Below are positions 1 through 21,580 of a DNA stretch of 64,000 nucleotides, one piece after another. Source of the DNA: Apricaphanius iberus (Eukaryota; Chordata; Actinopteri; Cyprinodontiformes; Aphaniidae); NCBI GenBank assembly GCA_028564705.1, contig JAPXFQ010001965.1:905541-969540 (forward strand), given 5' to 3'. A model generated the notes under the pieces. That model was not told the DNA's origin. It searched no databases and worked only from the letters and a program-made list of their open reading frames with translations. A program made the position numbers and the translations under genes. Within the stretch, counting starts at the first letter, position 1; the number at the start of each line of letters is the position of its first letter.

Positions 1-221
1 GAAATTTGATGCATTTTACTTTACAGATAACATAACCTTTTAATATAAATAACCTCATGCACTTCTTAGCAGAAATCTTTAAAAGCAGTTCTCATTGGGG
101 TCTGTCATTGCATTCTTGAAATACTTTAATTACTGGTTTATTTTACTCTCTTACAGTCCATCAAGACACCTATTCAGCCAATAAATAAATACAGAAACAG
201 CCGTATACCATTGGTTAATAC

Positions 222-584
222 TAGGGATGCAACAATACCCCTTTTTTCGAACAGATACGATACCGATACTTGGATTTGTGTACTTGCCGACACCGATTTC
301 CAATACTAATACTTTTACCACACAAAAGAAAAAGCTATGAATTGGAAGACAGGCTTTATTTTCTTCAATGCATGTTACAATAAACGATGATTTGTTAGAT
401 AAAAAAAATATAGCAATAAAAATGACCTCAAAACTAAACTTTAAGGTGAAAAGGAAACTTTTTCTATGAATTTATTGCAGAGTTTCCATCTTTTTAAGTA
501 TCGGTTCATGATATCAGTTAACCTTAACCGATACAGTACAGAAGAACAGTATCCAATACCAGTATCGGTGTCGGTGCATCCCTA
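222..584. mobile_element. hAT-type MITE with 8-bp target-site duplication
   Basis: A 363-bp element begins TAGGGATGCA and ends with its inverted form TGCATCCCTA. It is flanked by perfect 8-bp direct repeats GTTAATAC at 214-221 and 585-592. An 8-bp duplication is the hallmark of hAT transposition. Subterminal GATACCGATAC-type repeats recur near both ends. It has no coding capacity, so it is a non-autonomous copy. Confidence 0.85.
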
Positions 585-592
585 GTTAATAC

Positions 593-2250
593 TGTTAATT
601 TTAAGAATAGTCATTTTAGAAACATAGCACAAAAAAAAAACACTTAACAAAAAAAGTCTTTACAATTGATTTGTAAAATATCTCTAAAATTGAATATATA
701 CACAAAGTGCAGGCAGGCACTTCAAACATGAAGATATAAGCTGCTGCTTATATGAAATAAACATAAATTATGCAGTTGTTTGCTAGGATCCATTAGAATT
801 TCTTAGCCTGTGACACTCAAAAACATGTGAAAACAACATTTAGTGACCTTGTTGTTACAGTGTTGGATTTATGCAAATGCTGCAGGCAGAATTTAGAGTG
901 CACTTGCTAAACAGATGTGACCATAGCTAATTAAGTCTACATCAAATTACAAGCTTGTTATTTATATGCAAATATGATGGGAAAAATCTAAAAAATATAA
1001 TAGAATATTATGAGATTGGCCCAGCCATCCTCAGATGTTTTGTTTTCTCTGCAAACATATTAGGTGACCTTAAGTCCACTAAAAAAGTTTAGCAACGTTA
1101 GTCCAGAAATATTTTAGTCAAAGTGATCACACTCTGAAGGTGACATCTTCAAGGCAAGGTTGTTATATAGCATAAAAAAGGACAGTTTGTAATAAAACAC
1201 ACAACATAATAGTCTACTTAGATTTTCAGAGAACCACTTTTTGTGTGTTTTCTTTTGCTGAACCCCTAGCTTTCTTTTCCTCTTAATATTTGCTCTTCTC
1301 AGCACAAAAACGCACAAACATGATCACACATCATTTCCAGGACACAGGCAAAAAAACAGCCATTGTTTCACATATAAGAACAGACACATAAAGGAGATAT
1401 AGAGAAATAAATAAACACAGTAACAAATGTTGACAGATTTCCTCTCTCCATCACATTCTGTTCTGTTTGTTGCTACTTTTAGAAGCCACTCCCAGTCTTA
1501 AGTCTTAAGCTTCATACTTAGGCTTGACCATGTGCCTGATGGTATAATCCCATAAATCAAACAGTCAGAGGTAATGCAATGCTTACAGTCCTGTACTTGA
1601 AGTTTAATGCCAGTAGAAGCAGGGCTTCATTAACGTTATATTCCTATTTAACCTTTGGTTAAACTAAACAGTAATGACAATTTCACAGCAGGTTATATTA
1701 GAAAATTAAAACTGAAGCTTGGATTTCTCCATCATTTTTTCCCGTTTCATTCAGATTCATTGGTACAATCTTGACTGCCAAGGCAATATCTCCAACATTT
1801 TTTGTGACTTTGTCCCTTAGGCCATGGAGAAAAATCTTCAAGACAGCAATATGCATAAATACAATATAAATCAGTTGTTGCAACACAAATAAGGTGATTT
1901 ATTCTTGACAGGACAGGAAGAACGCAGCAACCCTGAGTAAGGTCCTTAGTATCATCAGCCAACTCTTTGAGTCATCTGAAGAATTGCTTGAAGCGCACAA
2001 GTTCATCCCAGTTTATGTGTATTCATAAACGTCCGGGCACAACTTCAAATTGAAGATGCTAAAACACAGCGTCATCCAGCGGTTACCCAGAAGAGCAAGT
2101 GAACTCACAGACTTGCCAACAGTTTGTTCTTGAAGTACAGTTTCCATTTTGTGTCATCTCGGTTGAGTCTGTGTCCTTGCACTTTTTTCTGTTGTAGTTT
2201 TTTTTGGTTATTATATTAAGTGTCCGTAGTCAGAAAATGATGAATCTGTA
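593..2250 (-). other. Presumed 3' UTR / downstream flank of slc1a2
   Basis: This AT-rich, non-coding stretch follows the slc1a2 stop codon in transcript direction. Vertebrate slc1a2 transcripts usually have long 3' UTRs, so much of it may be transcribed. No unambiguous polyadenylation site could be chosen by eye. Short open frames here have no recognisable homology. Confidence 0.4.
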
Positions 2251-10624
<8,374 letters not shown>

Positions 10625-10634
10625 TTTGATGGCA

Positions 10635-13574
10635 CTGAAAAATATGCAAAAAGAAGAGCTGTGTTTTAGGAGAGATAGTGTTGTTTATTTGGTAGATTTT
10701 GGTTCAATTTCAGGAACGATTTGCTTGATTTAATCTTGCGTTTGATGAGATTTGGTTCTTGTGTTTTTCTGTGTTTCTTATTTCCTCTTGTTCTATCTAT
10801 ATCTGAGTTTTTTATAATTTTCTAGTTGGCTTTAAAGTCGCTGATCTTGTTGCTAATTGCCTTGTTACTACCTGTTCTGTCTCTGGCTGTCGATCAAAAC
10901 CACTATGGCCAACAAATTTCCAGCACTTGTGCTCAGTGCATTTGTTCTTTTCCAATGCTTGTGATTGACTTCATATCTGCCGTACCTTAATATTCTGCTG
11001 CTTAGGTCTACTTTATGATTGTTAAGTCTTTTTGCTTTTTAACACACTCTTTTATTTTTTCTCAGTAAACTTATGAAAAGTTTGTTTGTGTTAGGTCCAT
11101 TTTAAAAGGATTTTTGCATTGCTATAACAACCTTGTGACCTGGTATTCACTTGCTCAGTATTCTTTTCCAGGTCGTGGTAAATAACGACAATTGTTGTAT
11201 GGTTGATTTAACAATTGGTTGGATTAAGTTTTTACCTACTTTAAATATTGAAGAGGTAATAATATAAAATATTAACATAACTGAACTTCTTAAACTCTGT
11301 ACCATGTTTTACTTCAGTGAGTGTAAACTTGTTAAACGTTTCAGGATGGCTATCCAATATAGAAACTGCCGTTTTCAAAAAAAAATTATTGTGTTCTGTT
11401 TGTGCAATGTTCACCCAACTATTGCCGTTAGCTCTCCTCTGTTGGAGGAGTTCCTGACCCTGTGTTTATGCATTTAACGTTCTCTTCTCTCTTCTCTTTC
11501 TTTCTCTTTAACCGTCTCTTTCATGATAGAAGGCTTTGAAGGAGCTTTTGTTGCGTTTAGCTATTTGTACTGGCTTTGCTTTCCCACTTCACAATTCTAT
11601 TGGTTTTGTGATTTTTCTCTTAGCTGTTTTTGTCTCAGATGAAGCTACTAACAAAAATTATTGTGTATTGCATTTTTTTCTTCTACTTCTTGTCCTCTTA
11701 GCCAGGCTTGACTGATGGCTGCTCATACTTAGCCCAGTTTTCTTCTTGTCATTTCTATCCCCTGTCGCCACTTGCTTAGTTAGGAGGGCAAAGTCAGCAA
11801 CATTGCTCTCTAGGTTTCCTTAAATATCCTTTTGCCATTTGGTATTAAATAATTTGAATGTAGTAGGAATAGAAATATTCATTAAGGACACAATTACAAA
11901 CAAAAAATTACAGCATAGTTTTTTAATGATAATTGCATAATTGTAGTGTGCTTAAATGTTGTGAATTGATATGAATTATGTGAGGACTGAATCCTAATCT
12001 TTATGATAGGGAATTAATCTCATCACTTTGTCATGTGAAGTGCAGGGAATTTTTTTTTTTAATTGGCACAATTGAAATAACTTAATGAACTTAATTAAAC
12101 CAGAAAATAAGCGGAGAAGTTTCTTTAAATATAATTAAAAATAATGTGTTTGATGTTTCAATTTGAATAAGCAGAAAACGTAGTTTTGCAGATACCCTTG
12201 CCCATAGCTAAGTTATCCTTGCCTTTGTTTTAGATATGCATGATAATTAATGCAAATTTGGTGTATTCTATGTACTAAAGATGTAAAATGTATAATGAAA
12301 GGTGTAAAGATCCAAATAAATGACTTACTCCGGGAAATTTTGTTTAATCAACTAGTAATAAAAATGACTTTCACAAAGATAACTAAACTGAAGTGTTCTA
12401 CAGTTTATTCAGAATAGAAAAAAAAAATTATGTTCATTGCACTTAACAAGCTAATCCATCCTAATATGCACTTCTCTAACTCTCCATCCTCATTTTGTCC
12501 TTAAAGCAACACATAGCTCAGGTTTGTTGTGGTCTAAACTAAAGCCTCTTTGGTTAAAGATCAACTCCCCTGAGCAGCCTTTAAATCTTCTGGAGAACAC
12601 AGACGTACACAGTTATGTAACAGTGAATCCCTGCGGTGAGTTGAACCACCATGACCTTAATGACACCTGTAAAATCAACATCAGCAGCAAAAAAACTACA
12701 AGAAAACCTAGGTTTTTCTGGTTCATTAATAACACACCGACTACAAAACGTAAAATTAAATACTTTTATATGTTTATTTATATTGGGATAGAAATAGAAA
12801 AATTCTTCAAGACAAATGTCATGCTTTGAATATAATTTTGGATTAACTGTTTAAGAATTTCACAAAAAATATAAAGAGGAAAACAAAATAAAACTCAAAA
12901 GGAGGACATGACAACTGCCAAGTCAATCAAGGCTGTCTCATACAGTGTGCTCTGGCAGTAATGAGATTTAAGTGATTTAGTAAGGATAAAATTAGCTCTT
13001 CCAGCTCACAAGAAGTTGAGTTATGTAAGAGACAAGGGGCTTCCTATTAAAAGTCAAGGTGTTAAGATCACATGCCTGGATGTCTTATGCAGACCTTTGC
13101 TTATTAGACTTATAAAACAACATAAAATACTTCATAGACTGCATGATTAAAAACATACATTTCTTGATAATAAAAAGTGTAAATGTAAATGAATGGTCGG
13201 TAGCTTATGTAGAATGATGTTACTAAATGGTTGTCTGACAGCAGCAACTATGTTGCTTTGAAACACAAACAGCGGATTTGCAAGTGTAACTGATTTGCTG
13301 GAGTCACATACTAGAAGAGCAAAGAATATAAACACTTGGAAAATACTTTATTTACCAATGCATTGCAAAGAGCAGGAGATCTGCATTAAAAACATACAGT
13401 ACAATCTCATTGCATGGGTATATATATATAGATATAGATATACCTATAATGGGGACTCAATATTATTGTACATTAACACAGATAAGCCTCCTTCATCTTA
13501 ATCTTTAGTCATCGAGGTATAAAATTACTAAATCTTACTAACAAAAATTACTAAATCTTAATAATAATACTTAC
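10635..13574. other. Intron 5' of the first recognised slc1a2 coding exon
   Basis: AT-rich non-coding DNA with pyrimidine-rich patches around 11480-11520. I see no exon, clear mobile element or conserved block here. Confidence 0.5.
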
Positions 13575-13690
13575 CAGCTGTATATTACTTGGGAAAATAT
13601 CTGCACTTGTTAAAAGATATCACACGACCAATGCAACCTCTGGAAACCTTTGCAAACTCATGGCTCATGCGTCAGTAAACTGTCAAAAAA
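13575..13690 (-). other. slc1a2: Candidate non-coding first exon of slc1a2 (donor only)
   Basis: On the minus strand CAGCTG/GTAAGT at 13575 is a near-consensus splice donor in the right orientation, about 2.9 kb ahead of the exon containing the ATG. Spliced to it, the upstream frame meets a stop before any ATG, which would make MQKQVEVRM the start. The 5' edge is arbitrary. It could be a chance donor, since the first intron of vertebrate slc1a2 is often very long. Confidence 0.25.
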
Positions 13691-13939
13691 CATTTTAGTC
13701 CTTTCAGATTCAAAAATGAAAAAATAAATAAAATCTTCTGGTCACTTCCTATTGTATATCCCCAATCAAAGTCAAAGTTGCCTGCTCTTTCAGCTGTAAC
13801 AACGTGTGCAGAGGTAAAGTGGCTAAGTGGAGGTGTGACTGAAGGCTCCCAGACAGGAAGGGTGGAGTCATCCTATCAAGATTAGCAAGGAAGTGTAAAG
13901 CCTTGGTGGCATCGTTTCCCCCCGTCTTTGTCTCTATTT

Positions 13940-15690
13940 CAAGTATGTTTGTTTTCTTGTGTTTTTCAAAGTTTCTGCTTCATTTTGGTAAATCAGTGAT
14001 GCGCAGATGATCTTTGCCACCAATTTTTGAATATCTTAAAAGTTGCACGTGTCTCTTTCAAGCAATAACGAATAGCTGCATAAGGTTCAGGTCATGCACA
14101 AGTTCAAAACTTTAAAACAATCAGTTTTCTCCATACATTTCATGAATAACAGAAGCGCAATATTCACATGCATTCATATTATGCTATATTGTACAGAGAG
14201 TGCCTTCTAAACAAAATTTTTGCTGAGCAATGTCCAAAAAAAAATAATCGGAAAATGAAATTCAGCTTCAGATAAGACTCGAAACAATTACTTCTGGAGT
14301 TCATATACAGATCAAAAGACCAACTATTTACATTTAAGAAAGAAATAATTCAGAATAATTGGAAATTTTCTTGTCTATTATGTCATTAGTAATTATTATT
14401 CTTTTTGATTAAAATAAACCTGCAAAAATTGTCATCTGAATTGCGATAATCTTTCTCTGGAGGTTAAATGTGCTCTGTGAGATTTGTCTCTCAATTTGAC
14501 CAAATTGACATAGAATAAACTGTTTGTACTCAAATATTTCAGCCTGTATAGCTTATTGTACAGCTATCAGCTCTGAATTATTTTTAATGGACCCAGCTAA
14601 TTAATATACTCCCTTTGCAGATGACAGTAACAAATGGAGTCCCTGAGTACAACCATTTATTTATGTCAACATTGCAGAATCATGTCTCCTCAGACTAGCA
14701 TTGACACCTAGCTTCAGTGGCTCTAGGCTGCTGTCGCCTCTTTTTGAACTCACAGAGTCAACTACATGGCAATGACTCATTAAGGTTTTGCAAAGAAAGC
14801 ATTCATTTTTATATATGGGTGGAATTTGTGAGAAAAAAAAATTATATGATATTTGAACCATTAACTGTATTTTGAATTTCATAATGCAAGTCTGAGTTTT
14901 CCTGAAGTTTATTGAGGTTGAATTTGAAATCCTTATTTTTCATACATTTTACACATTTACCACGATAGTTCTATTTAACTTGGTGCTCTAAAATGTTAAG
15001 AGTTTTACTGGTGAAAAGTCATCAAAGCATTTACAGGCAGGGAAAAGCCTAAATCAGTGCACATGGCAAAGCATTTGACTGTGCAGCTCCACACTGCAAC
15101 AAGCCCTCCTCATGCTGCAACACCTGACAACACAAGGCCATGCTTAGACAGCAGGTGTCTATAATTACCTAATCTGTCCTGAGCCATCTTAATTCCAGCA
15201 CACATACAAGCCAAGTTGTTTCTGAAACAGGGAACAGGTCTACAGCCGGGAAATCCCTGAAGTTGAGAAAACTTTGGAAATTTTGGGCATTAAGGGAAAG
15301 AAAAACTTGGTCTGTGTATTGGGCCTCATTGCAGACAGGAAGCAAACAGCTGAGAAATTCAGTAGATCCAGTGGTTTCCCTAAGAGCTAAGATGGCGGGT
15401 AGTAATTACATGCTTAAAATCATGTATTTGTTTAATGTTGAATCATCAAGCTTTAGCATTGCACATAAGAAAAGAAAAAGGAGACTTGCTGGTCCTAAGC
15501 TTTCAGATAGTGAGATGTGTTAGCACAGGGTCAAGGAGGTGAGACATTTTCTATAATCTAAAGCCTGGCAGACATGCTGCAATTTAAAAAAATTATACAG
15601 CACTTGAACGTGTGACACCATACACGGTTGATATTTAAAACACTTGATGGTAACCTGTGTAATACTGGACTACGCAAAATGCCAGACTTT
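13940..15690. other. Non-coding interval, nothing recognised
   Basis: AT-rich sequence with only short chance open frames on either strand. No splice-supported exon or repeat family is identified. Confidence 0.5.
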
Positions 15691-15694
15691 TAGA

Positions 15695-15960
15695 TTAAAA
15701 GCCTGCATGGTAGAGCAGTTTTTTGCACTGATGGCTTGCAGCAGGAGGTTGCTGGGTTTGAATCCTGACCTGAGGCCATGAAGTTTGCATATTCTCCCCA
15801 AGCTTGCATGGGTTCTAGCTACCTTCTCTTAGCATCTCCAGAAAGCCTAGCTATCATAAATATTCTAGGCTTTTCATCTGGAATTTTACACAACTATCCC
15901 TAACCCAGTTATATGACAGTCCGTCTGCTTACAGACAAGATCTTTCTTTGCAAAAGGATT
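15695..15960 (+). repeat. tRNA-headed SINE-like copy
   Basis: TGCATGGTAGAGCAG resembles an A box and GGGTTTGAATCC a B box, followed by AGTTTGCATATTCTCCCC, the same fish repeat body as at 3.9 kb. Diverged, and not a functional tRNA gene because the intervening arm does not fold to a cloverleaf by eye. Confidence 0.55.
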
Positions 15961-16641
15961 TGGGTATTTTCTGTAAATTACACAGCAGGCAATACATTAC
16001 GTGATAAGAAATGACTCTTTATAAAAATAAGTGCTGGGAGTTCCCAGGGATTTGTGCTCTTCACTGTGCTGACTCTCTGGTTTTGCTGATACTTCAACGA
16101 CAATTAAAAGCAGAGGTGGAACAGTTTTTGAGTTGATGTGGGAATACTGGTCTGTCTTATACTGCCTTTTGAAAAGAAAATTCCTACCACCATTACATGA
16201 TGATTTGGGACTCTGATTCACTCAAGATATCCTGGACTTTCAGGATCACACACTAACTCCGCTCAGCAAATAACACACTTCTCATGAGACTGTAGTAAAA
16301 AGACATTCCTCAGTCCTAACCACCTTTTTAATAATTTAAAGAACGCTCTGTCTGGAGGATTCTGATAAATTGCAACACATAATCCATTATAACTGTAACT
16401 GAAGAAAATAAATTGGTAGGAATAGCTGGCTGGCTATTTGGCAATTTGGAGAAAATTATCCTGGTTCCAGTCACCACCTTGGAAACCATTTCCAATGAGA
16501 AAAACATGCCAAAAACTCTCAGAACTGAGACATCTCTTTTTTCATCAACTATAAGATGTTTAATCTGGAGAAAGATAACCCCCATTCATTCAAAAAGTCA
16601 GAAAATTACACAGTTAATGTCAATGGGAATAAATCTGCTTA

Positions 16642-16672
16642 ATCCATCCATCCATCCATCCATCCATCCATC
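16642..16672. repeat. (ATCC)n microsatellite
   Basis: About seven tandem ATCC/CATC units followed by a short G run. Confidence 0.95.
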
Positions 16673-17239
16673 GGGGGAAAATGGAAAAGCCAACACAATT
16701 CCTTACATTAAGCAAAATACAAAATAAAAATTATGCTTATTTGCTTTTGATTTGTTAATATCTAGGCTAATCATGCAATGCTATCCTTACCTTTGTCACA
16801 TTTAGTTAATTCATTCAAGTATTTAATGTCTATTCTAATTAAAGTTACTATAAACAGTGATTGACTTCATGAGAAATATTCTACAAATACACTAACCTTG
16901 AAATGTATTATCAATGCTTTTAAAATGTGTAAATAAATCCCTTCATATTGAATCTTTTTTACGTATACAGTAAAAACAATGTCATTTCAAGGGCTCTACA
17001 TTTCGCTGTTTTGAGTAATGGTCTCACTATTTTCTATTTACAAATTGGATTGAGATAGTGTGTTGCTATAATTTTTCTTTGCGTTTGCATTTTCCTGGAC
17101 CAGAATAAGAAACACAACAGCATATCAGCTATAGATCAGTAATAAATCTATAGTTAAGTTAAGTTGACATTGTTAACTCTGCAGGAGCTGTATAAATCCA
17201 TGTCAATCAGGAGAATTATGTCTACACGTTAAATATTGA

Positions 17240-17960
17240 TGATGCAATGCACAATTCTGGCCTTTCTGGAAAAGTAGATGAAATAAAGCTATGGTTGAAA
17301 GATTCCAGTTGGCAGCTGCCACAAGATGTGTAGAGGAAACACCACAGGTGGAAGAAGGTTGACTGATAACACCAATAATAAACTTCTTTAACATGCAAAA
17401 GACAAAAAAAAATATCTCTGAACATCAACCACCATGCCTACTGTGAAACTTGTTGGTGACAGTGTAATGCTTTGGGGATGTTTTTCATTAGGAGCTGGAA
17501 AGTGGATCCAAGTTGAAAGGCAGCTGTTTGGAATTAATTATGGGTCAATATAAAGAGGAACCTGTTAGAGCCTGCTAAATAGTGGAGACTGAGAGAGATA
17601 ATGATTCATCTTCAAGCAGCACAATGAAAGCACAACTAAGATCAAATGATTAAAGTAGAGGTAAATCCATGCTTGAGATTTGCCCAACAAACTTTGAAAC
17701 TAACGCGGTTGAGCATGGGTAGAAGCTTTAAAAAATGATGCTCGTAGACATCCATGCAATACTAAGGTTTTGCTCTACAAATGTTTATAGATGATAGAGA
17801 ATTTCCTATTTCTACTTGCTTAAAGTTTTTAAAACCATATGTTTTTTTTCCACTTTACAATTATTCCCTACTTTGTGCTGGTCTATTCCCTTTTTTTCAG
17901 TTTAAAGAAGATTGATAATTTTTATAGCAATATGGTAATAGTAAAAAAGCCCAAACCTTT
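17240..17960 (+). pseudogene. Degenerate Tc1-like transposase remnant
   Basis: Translation in broken frames gives VTVMLWGCFS followed by AGKW, the conserved stretch of Tc1 transposases around the glycine-rich box. It is preceded by a CCATGCCTACTGTGAAACTTG string. Stops and frameshifts are frequent, so this is a dead copy. No terminal inverted repeat could be assigned. Confidence 0.7.
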
Positions 17961-18170
17961 GAATACTTTAATAACCTGCATGCCATAACTCACAGCTGCT
18001 TTAGGTAATGCCAGATTTACCTCCCTATCTGCACACATTGCTGAACCATCAAAAGGTACAAAAAATAAAACTGTGGTTGTCAGAATAAACTTCATACACT
18101 AATACTTTCTTAAAGTTACAGTTTACGTACTAACCTTATCAAAGCTGCAGTCCAGAGAATTATTATAGTT

Positions 18171-18187
18171 ATATATATATATATATA
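18171..18187. repeat. (AT)n microsatellite
   Basis: About eight AT dinucleotides between two copies of TATAGTT. Confidence 0.95.
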
Positions 18188-18689
18188 GTTATAGTTTGGT
18201 TCTATACTATGATATATGGGTGGTGATCTACAACATGTGTTATTCTTCTTAAGTCCCTCCTTCCTCCCATGGAGGAATGTACAATATACAATTCTGACTG
18301 ACAATTTATTTTGGCCAATAAAATTTGAGTTTCCGCATTGTAAGCCTTCAATCGACATGTATATGCATCATGGAAATCTGTGGAGATGGGGCCAAGTAAA
18401 AACATGCCCCTCCATGTTTTCCTGTTTACAGTCGCCATAATGGCAGAGAGGGCTGTGGGGAACTCAGAGGTGTGTTTTCCTAAATGAATCTGACTAAAAC
18501 TAAATTCCAAATAGATTTAGTCTTCTGCTGTCTTCATCTGACTATTTGTGCTTTTAAAAAGCTTAAATCAAAACCAAAGATTGATTAATATATTTTTTTA
18601 AAGCTTTATGAATTAGAAAATACATTTGAGACATAATAAATAAATTGAAGAAACACACTTGAGAGGAATTTTGGATTACGTTTGATTGA

Positions 18690-19420
18690 AATCATCCTGG
18701 CATCTTTATGCAAATTACTGACCTCAATAGAATGTATGATCTATTTATTCTGCAAATCAAAAGAATATCAACTCAAAGAGTTTTGTGTCTTTCATATGCA
18801 AAGCAGAATTAATGAAGCAATTAGTGTTTGTCATTTGTCTACTGCTTTTCCATCTCAGTTGTCTTTTTTTAACCCAGTCATTTTTTAAATATCCTCAATG
18901 CAACTAATGTAGAATCTTAATTAGGCATAAACCCAAATTTTAGTGGTACTTTGAAAAAATGGGCTCCACACTTTTTACACTATACCAATATCTAACTGCT
19001 AGAGACAAATGAGCTGAAAAAAAATTCATAGAGTTATAATTGAGTTAAATGCAAATCAGCAAATGGACCATAAGCACTGATTTTCTGCAGACTTGTAGGG
19101 CCTCTGTGCAAATGAGCAATACATTGTTTTAAATATCTTGGAAATTCAGCTAAATGCTTAACTATTTTCGGGAGATTTGTCCTTCTCTAGCTCATAAAAA
19201 AAATAATGATTCATTTTAAGGGTTGTTTGGAGATATAGCATTGATAAATTGCTCATGCATATTCCAGCACTGGTCATTGTCATTTAATTTTGCATGCGTT
19301 CAAAACAATCAACTGTCTTTTGCATGAGCTTGGATAGAAATCACGATATGCCGCTGATGATTATGCATCAGTGCTGATTTTAACGACATCTGTCTCAGAA
19401 GAGCAGGGTTTCAAAGCTAG
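18690..19420. promoter_or_regulatory. Candidate conserved regulatory block (homeodomain/POU-like motifs)
   Basis: Non-coding sequence with a dense set of developmental-type motifs: TATGCAAAT at about 18707, CATATGCAAAG near 18793, AATTAATGAAGCAATTAG near 18808, TTAATTAGGC near 18918, and GCATGAGC, CATGCATATTCC and TTATGCATC between 19250 and 19370. Its sequence texture resembles vertebrate conserved enhancers. Alignment to other fish is needed; this is inference from motif density only. Confidence 0.3.
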
Positions 19421-19819
19421 AACTCATCTCCAGCTCCTGATTAAGGGAGTTAATTGCTCTTACTTATGCAGAAGATGTACAATAAAAAAATAAAAAAAAG
19501 ATGGACAAGAAGCTCTTAACTTGCTCTGCCATCATGCCTCCACTTGAGAATGAAGCAGAAGCAGAAAACGGCATTTTCTACTCAGACTCATTTCAGTCCT
19601 CTCGTTTCTTATCAAGCAGAACATGACTAAACAAAGCTTAATTATGGGGATGCTTTCAAATCATGTTTTACTAAATGTTAGACAAAAAAGGCCTGCTAGT
19701 TTGCATTTCTGTGCATATACTAACTGTACAATAACCCTGGTCTGGTGTATATATTATCCTTTATTATTTATTTATTTGTATTTATTTTTTATTTCCGTTT
19801 TAATTTCACTTATTTAAGT

Positions 19820-19910
19820 TCTGTACTGGAGAAAAAGTTGCCGGAGTCAAATTCCTTGTATGTGTCATACTTGGCCATTAAAGCTGATTCTGATTCTGAT
19901 TCTGATCAAA
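19820..19910 (+). mobile_element. LINE 3' end with (TGATTC)n tail
   Basis: GGAGTCAAATTCCTTGTATG, CTTGGCCATTAAAGC and then tandem TGATTC units form the typical 3' terminus of a fish CR1/L2-type LINE. The body upstream is missing, as expected of a severely 5'-truncated insertion. Confidence 0.75.
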
Positions 19911-20719
19911 AAGCTTATTTCTAAAGGTCTGTAGTAAATACATGTATTGAATATTAAAATATGAATTTACAACAACTCAATGCCTAATTATTAGTTATCC
20001 ATGATTGTGAGAAAGCAGCATTCCTTATTTTGCTTTTGATTTAATTTAATTTCATTTAAACGGACACCAGGGAGAGGAACAAAAACAGTTATGCATTTTT
20101 AAATTATATAATGATAATATTTTGCTAGTAGAACATTTAAAATCTTTTCAAAAAATTACCACGCTAAATCAGATTTGGACTGAGTTGAAGCTTTTCACCA
20201 GACGTATAAGGAGTGCAAAACGTAAAAGACGCTTTTGACAAGTGAGTTCAGCAGTGCCCCCTTCCCACTGGGAGCGTTTGAGACACATATTGTGTGGATC
20301 ACAAAATCACATGCATCTTACGCATTTGCTTAACTTAAAGGGTAGTATACAGAAAAAAAATGAATTCAATGTCAATAAGTAAATAAAAATCTGCTAGACA
20401 GGACACGTAAAAAATAAAATAAAAAAAGTAAGTAAAAATCACCATCCATTCCCAAAAATGCAGATATTTCTGTCCATGTCTTCCCTTTTTTCTTGATGTC
20501 CTTGTAAAAACGATCCCTGGCTTCATATAAACTGGGTAATTTGCCAATTCATGGATTAAACTGTGATTGTCCATGACTAAAAATCAACGAATCCCACAGA
20601 CCAACTTACTACAATCCTGGTGTCACAGGATTTGTTGTTTTGTGTTTGTTTGTTTTTTTCAGTTAAGCGACCAGAAACCTGCAATTGTCTATTACTTAGA
20701 AATGTTCTAAATGTTTTAA

Positions 20720-21225
20720 GCCACGTTCACACTGGTCAGCATGTCCAGGCGTCAAATTGCTCAAACGGACAAAAGCTGATGCTTTAAAATTAAAACCCAG
20801 CTGCTTGCATGCTTATATTTCATCTCGGCTCAGCGCGCGTGTGGGGATTTCTCTCTTGCTAGTTGTTGACAACATGGCGGATTACGTCAAGAGAGTGGCT
20901 TGGCTTTATTTAATTAATAAAGCCAGACCACAACGTTGTTGGGCGTATTTGTGACATGTGTGGATACACCCCATTCTTAAGAGGCGTTCTGAGTTTGGAG
21001 AGTTTCACCATTTGCTCAATGAGCTGTGAACTGATTGGTTGATGCCCCATAGTTCAGTTTTCCCAACTTCACGCAGTAGCTGCTTGGAGCGCTGATGTGC
21101 GCTGTGGCGACAAGCGCGACTTCCTGTGTGCCAGCTTGACGCCCACTTGATTCGTAGGTATCATAGCCTTTGCATGTAATCTAGCTGCCCTGCTGCTTGG
21201 ACGCACTGACCGGTGTGAGCGCAGC
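20720..21225 (+). mobile_element. Harbinger-like non-autonomous element with ORF remnant
   Basis: A 506-bp element with imperfect 20-bp terminal inverted repeats: GCCACGTTCACACTGGTCAG at 20720-20739 and, reversed, GCTGCGCTCACACCGGTCAG at 21225-21206. An internal open frame reads MADYVKRVAWLYLINKARPQ, and a further stretch, past a stop, reads RRSEFGEFHHLLNEL. Both recall the start of PIF/Harbinger-type proteins in fish. It is CpG-rich compared with its surroundings. The 3-bp target duplication is not clear. Confidence 0.65.
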
Positions 21226-21399
21226 TCTACACTGCTCCCGTATATGTTTTCCTGTCTGAGCCAATCTAAACTGCTAAGCTTTACATGTTTTTTGAAGCGT
21301 AGAGAGTAATAAAATAGAAATTTAGGTAAGGATGGATTGCGATGCTTCTGAGATGCATGGTAGGAATGGAGGCCACTTTGCCGTCCTGTGGAATATAGG

Positions 21400-21580
21400 A
21401 GTCACACAAGGGGTCTCAGTAGAGTAGTTGTCTTACAGTCTGAAGGTTGTAGGCTCAATTCCATGTCCTTCCTGTCATATGTTGATGTATCCTTGATGGA
21501 AGGCAATTAACCCCGTGTTGCCTACAGATCTGTGTATTGGTCTGTGTATTACAATATATGTAAATGTATGCCATTTGCAT
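21400..21580 (+). repeat. SINE-like copy, TGTCCTTGGGCAAG family
   Basis: GGGTCTCAGTAGAGTAGTTG, then GGCTCAATTCC and GATGTATCCTTGATGGAAGG resemble the tRNA-like head and body of the SINE copies at 60.8 and 62.7 kb, but more diverged. Confidence 0.5.

Noticed and set aside
15695..15775. Possible tRNA gene
   Set aside because: The A- and B-box-like strings are embedded in a dispersed repeat body and pairing of the arms is poor.
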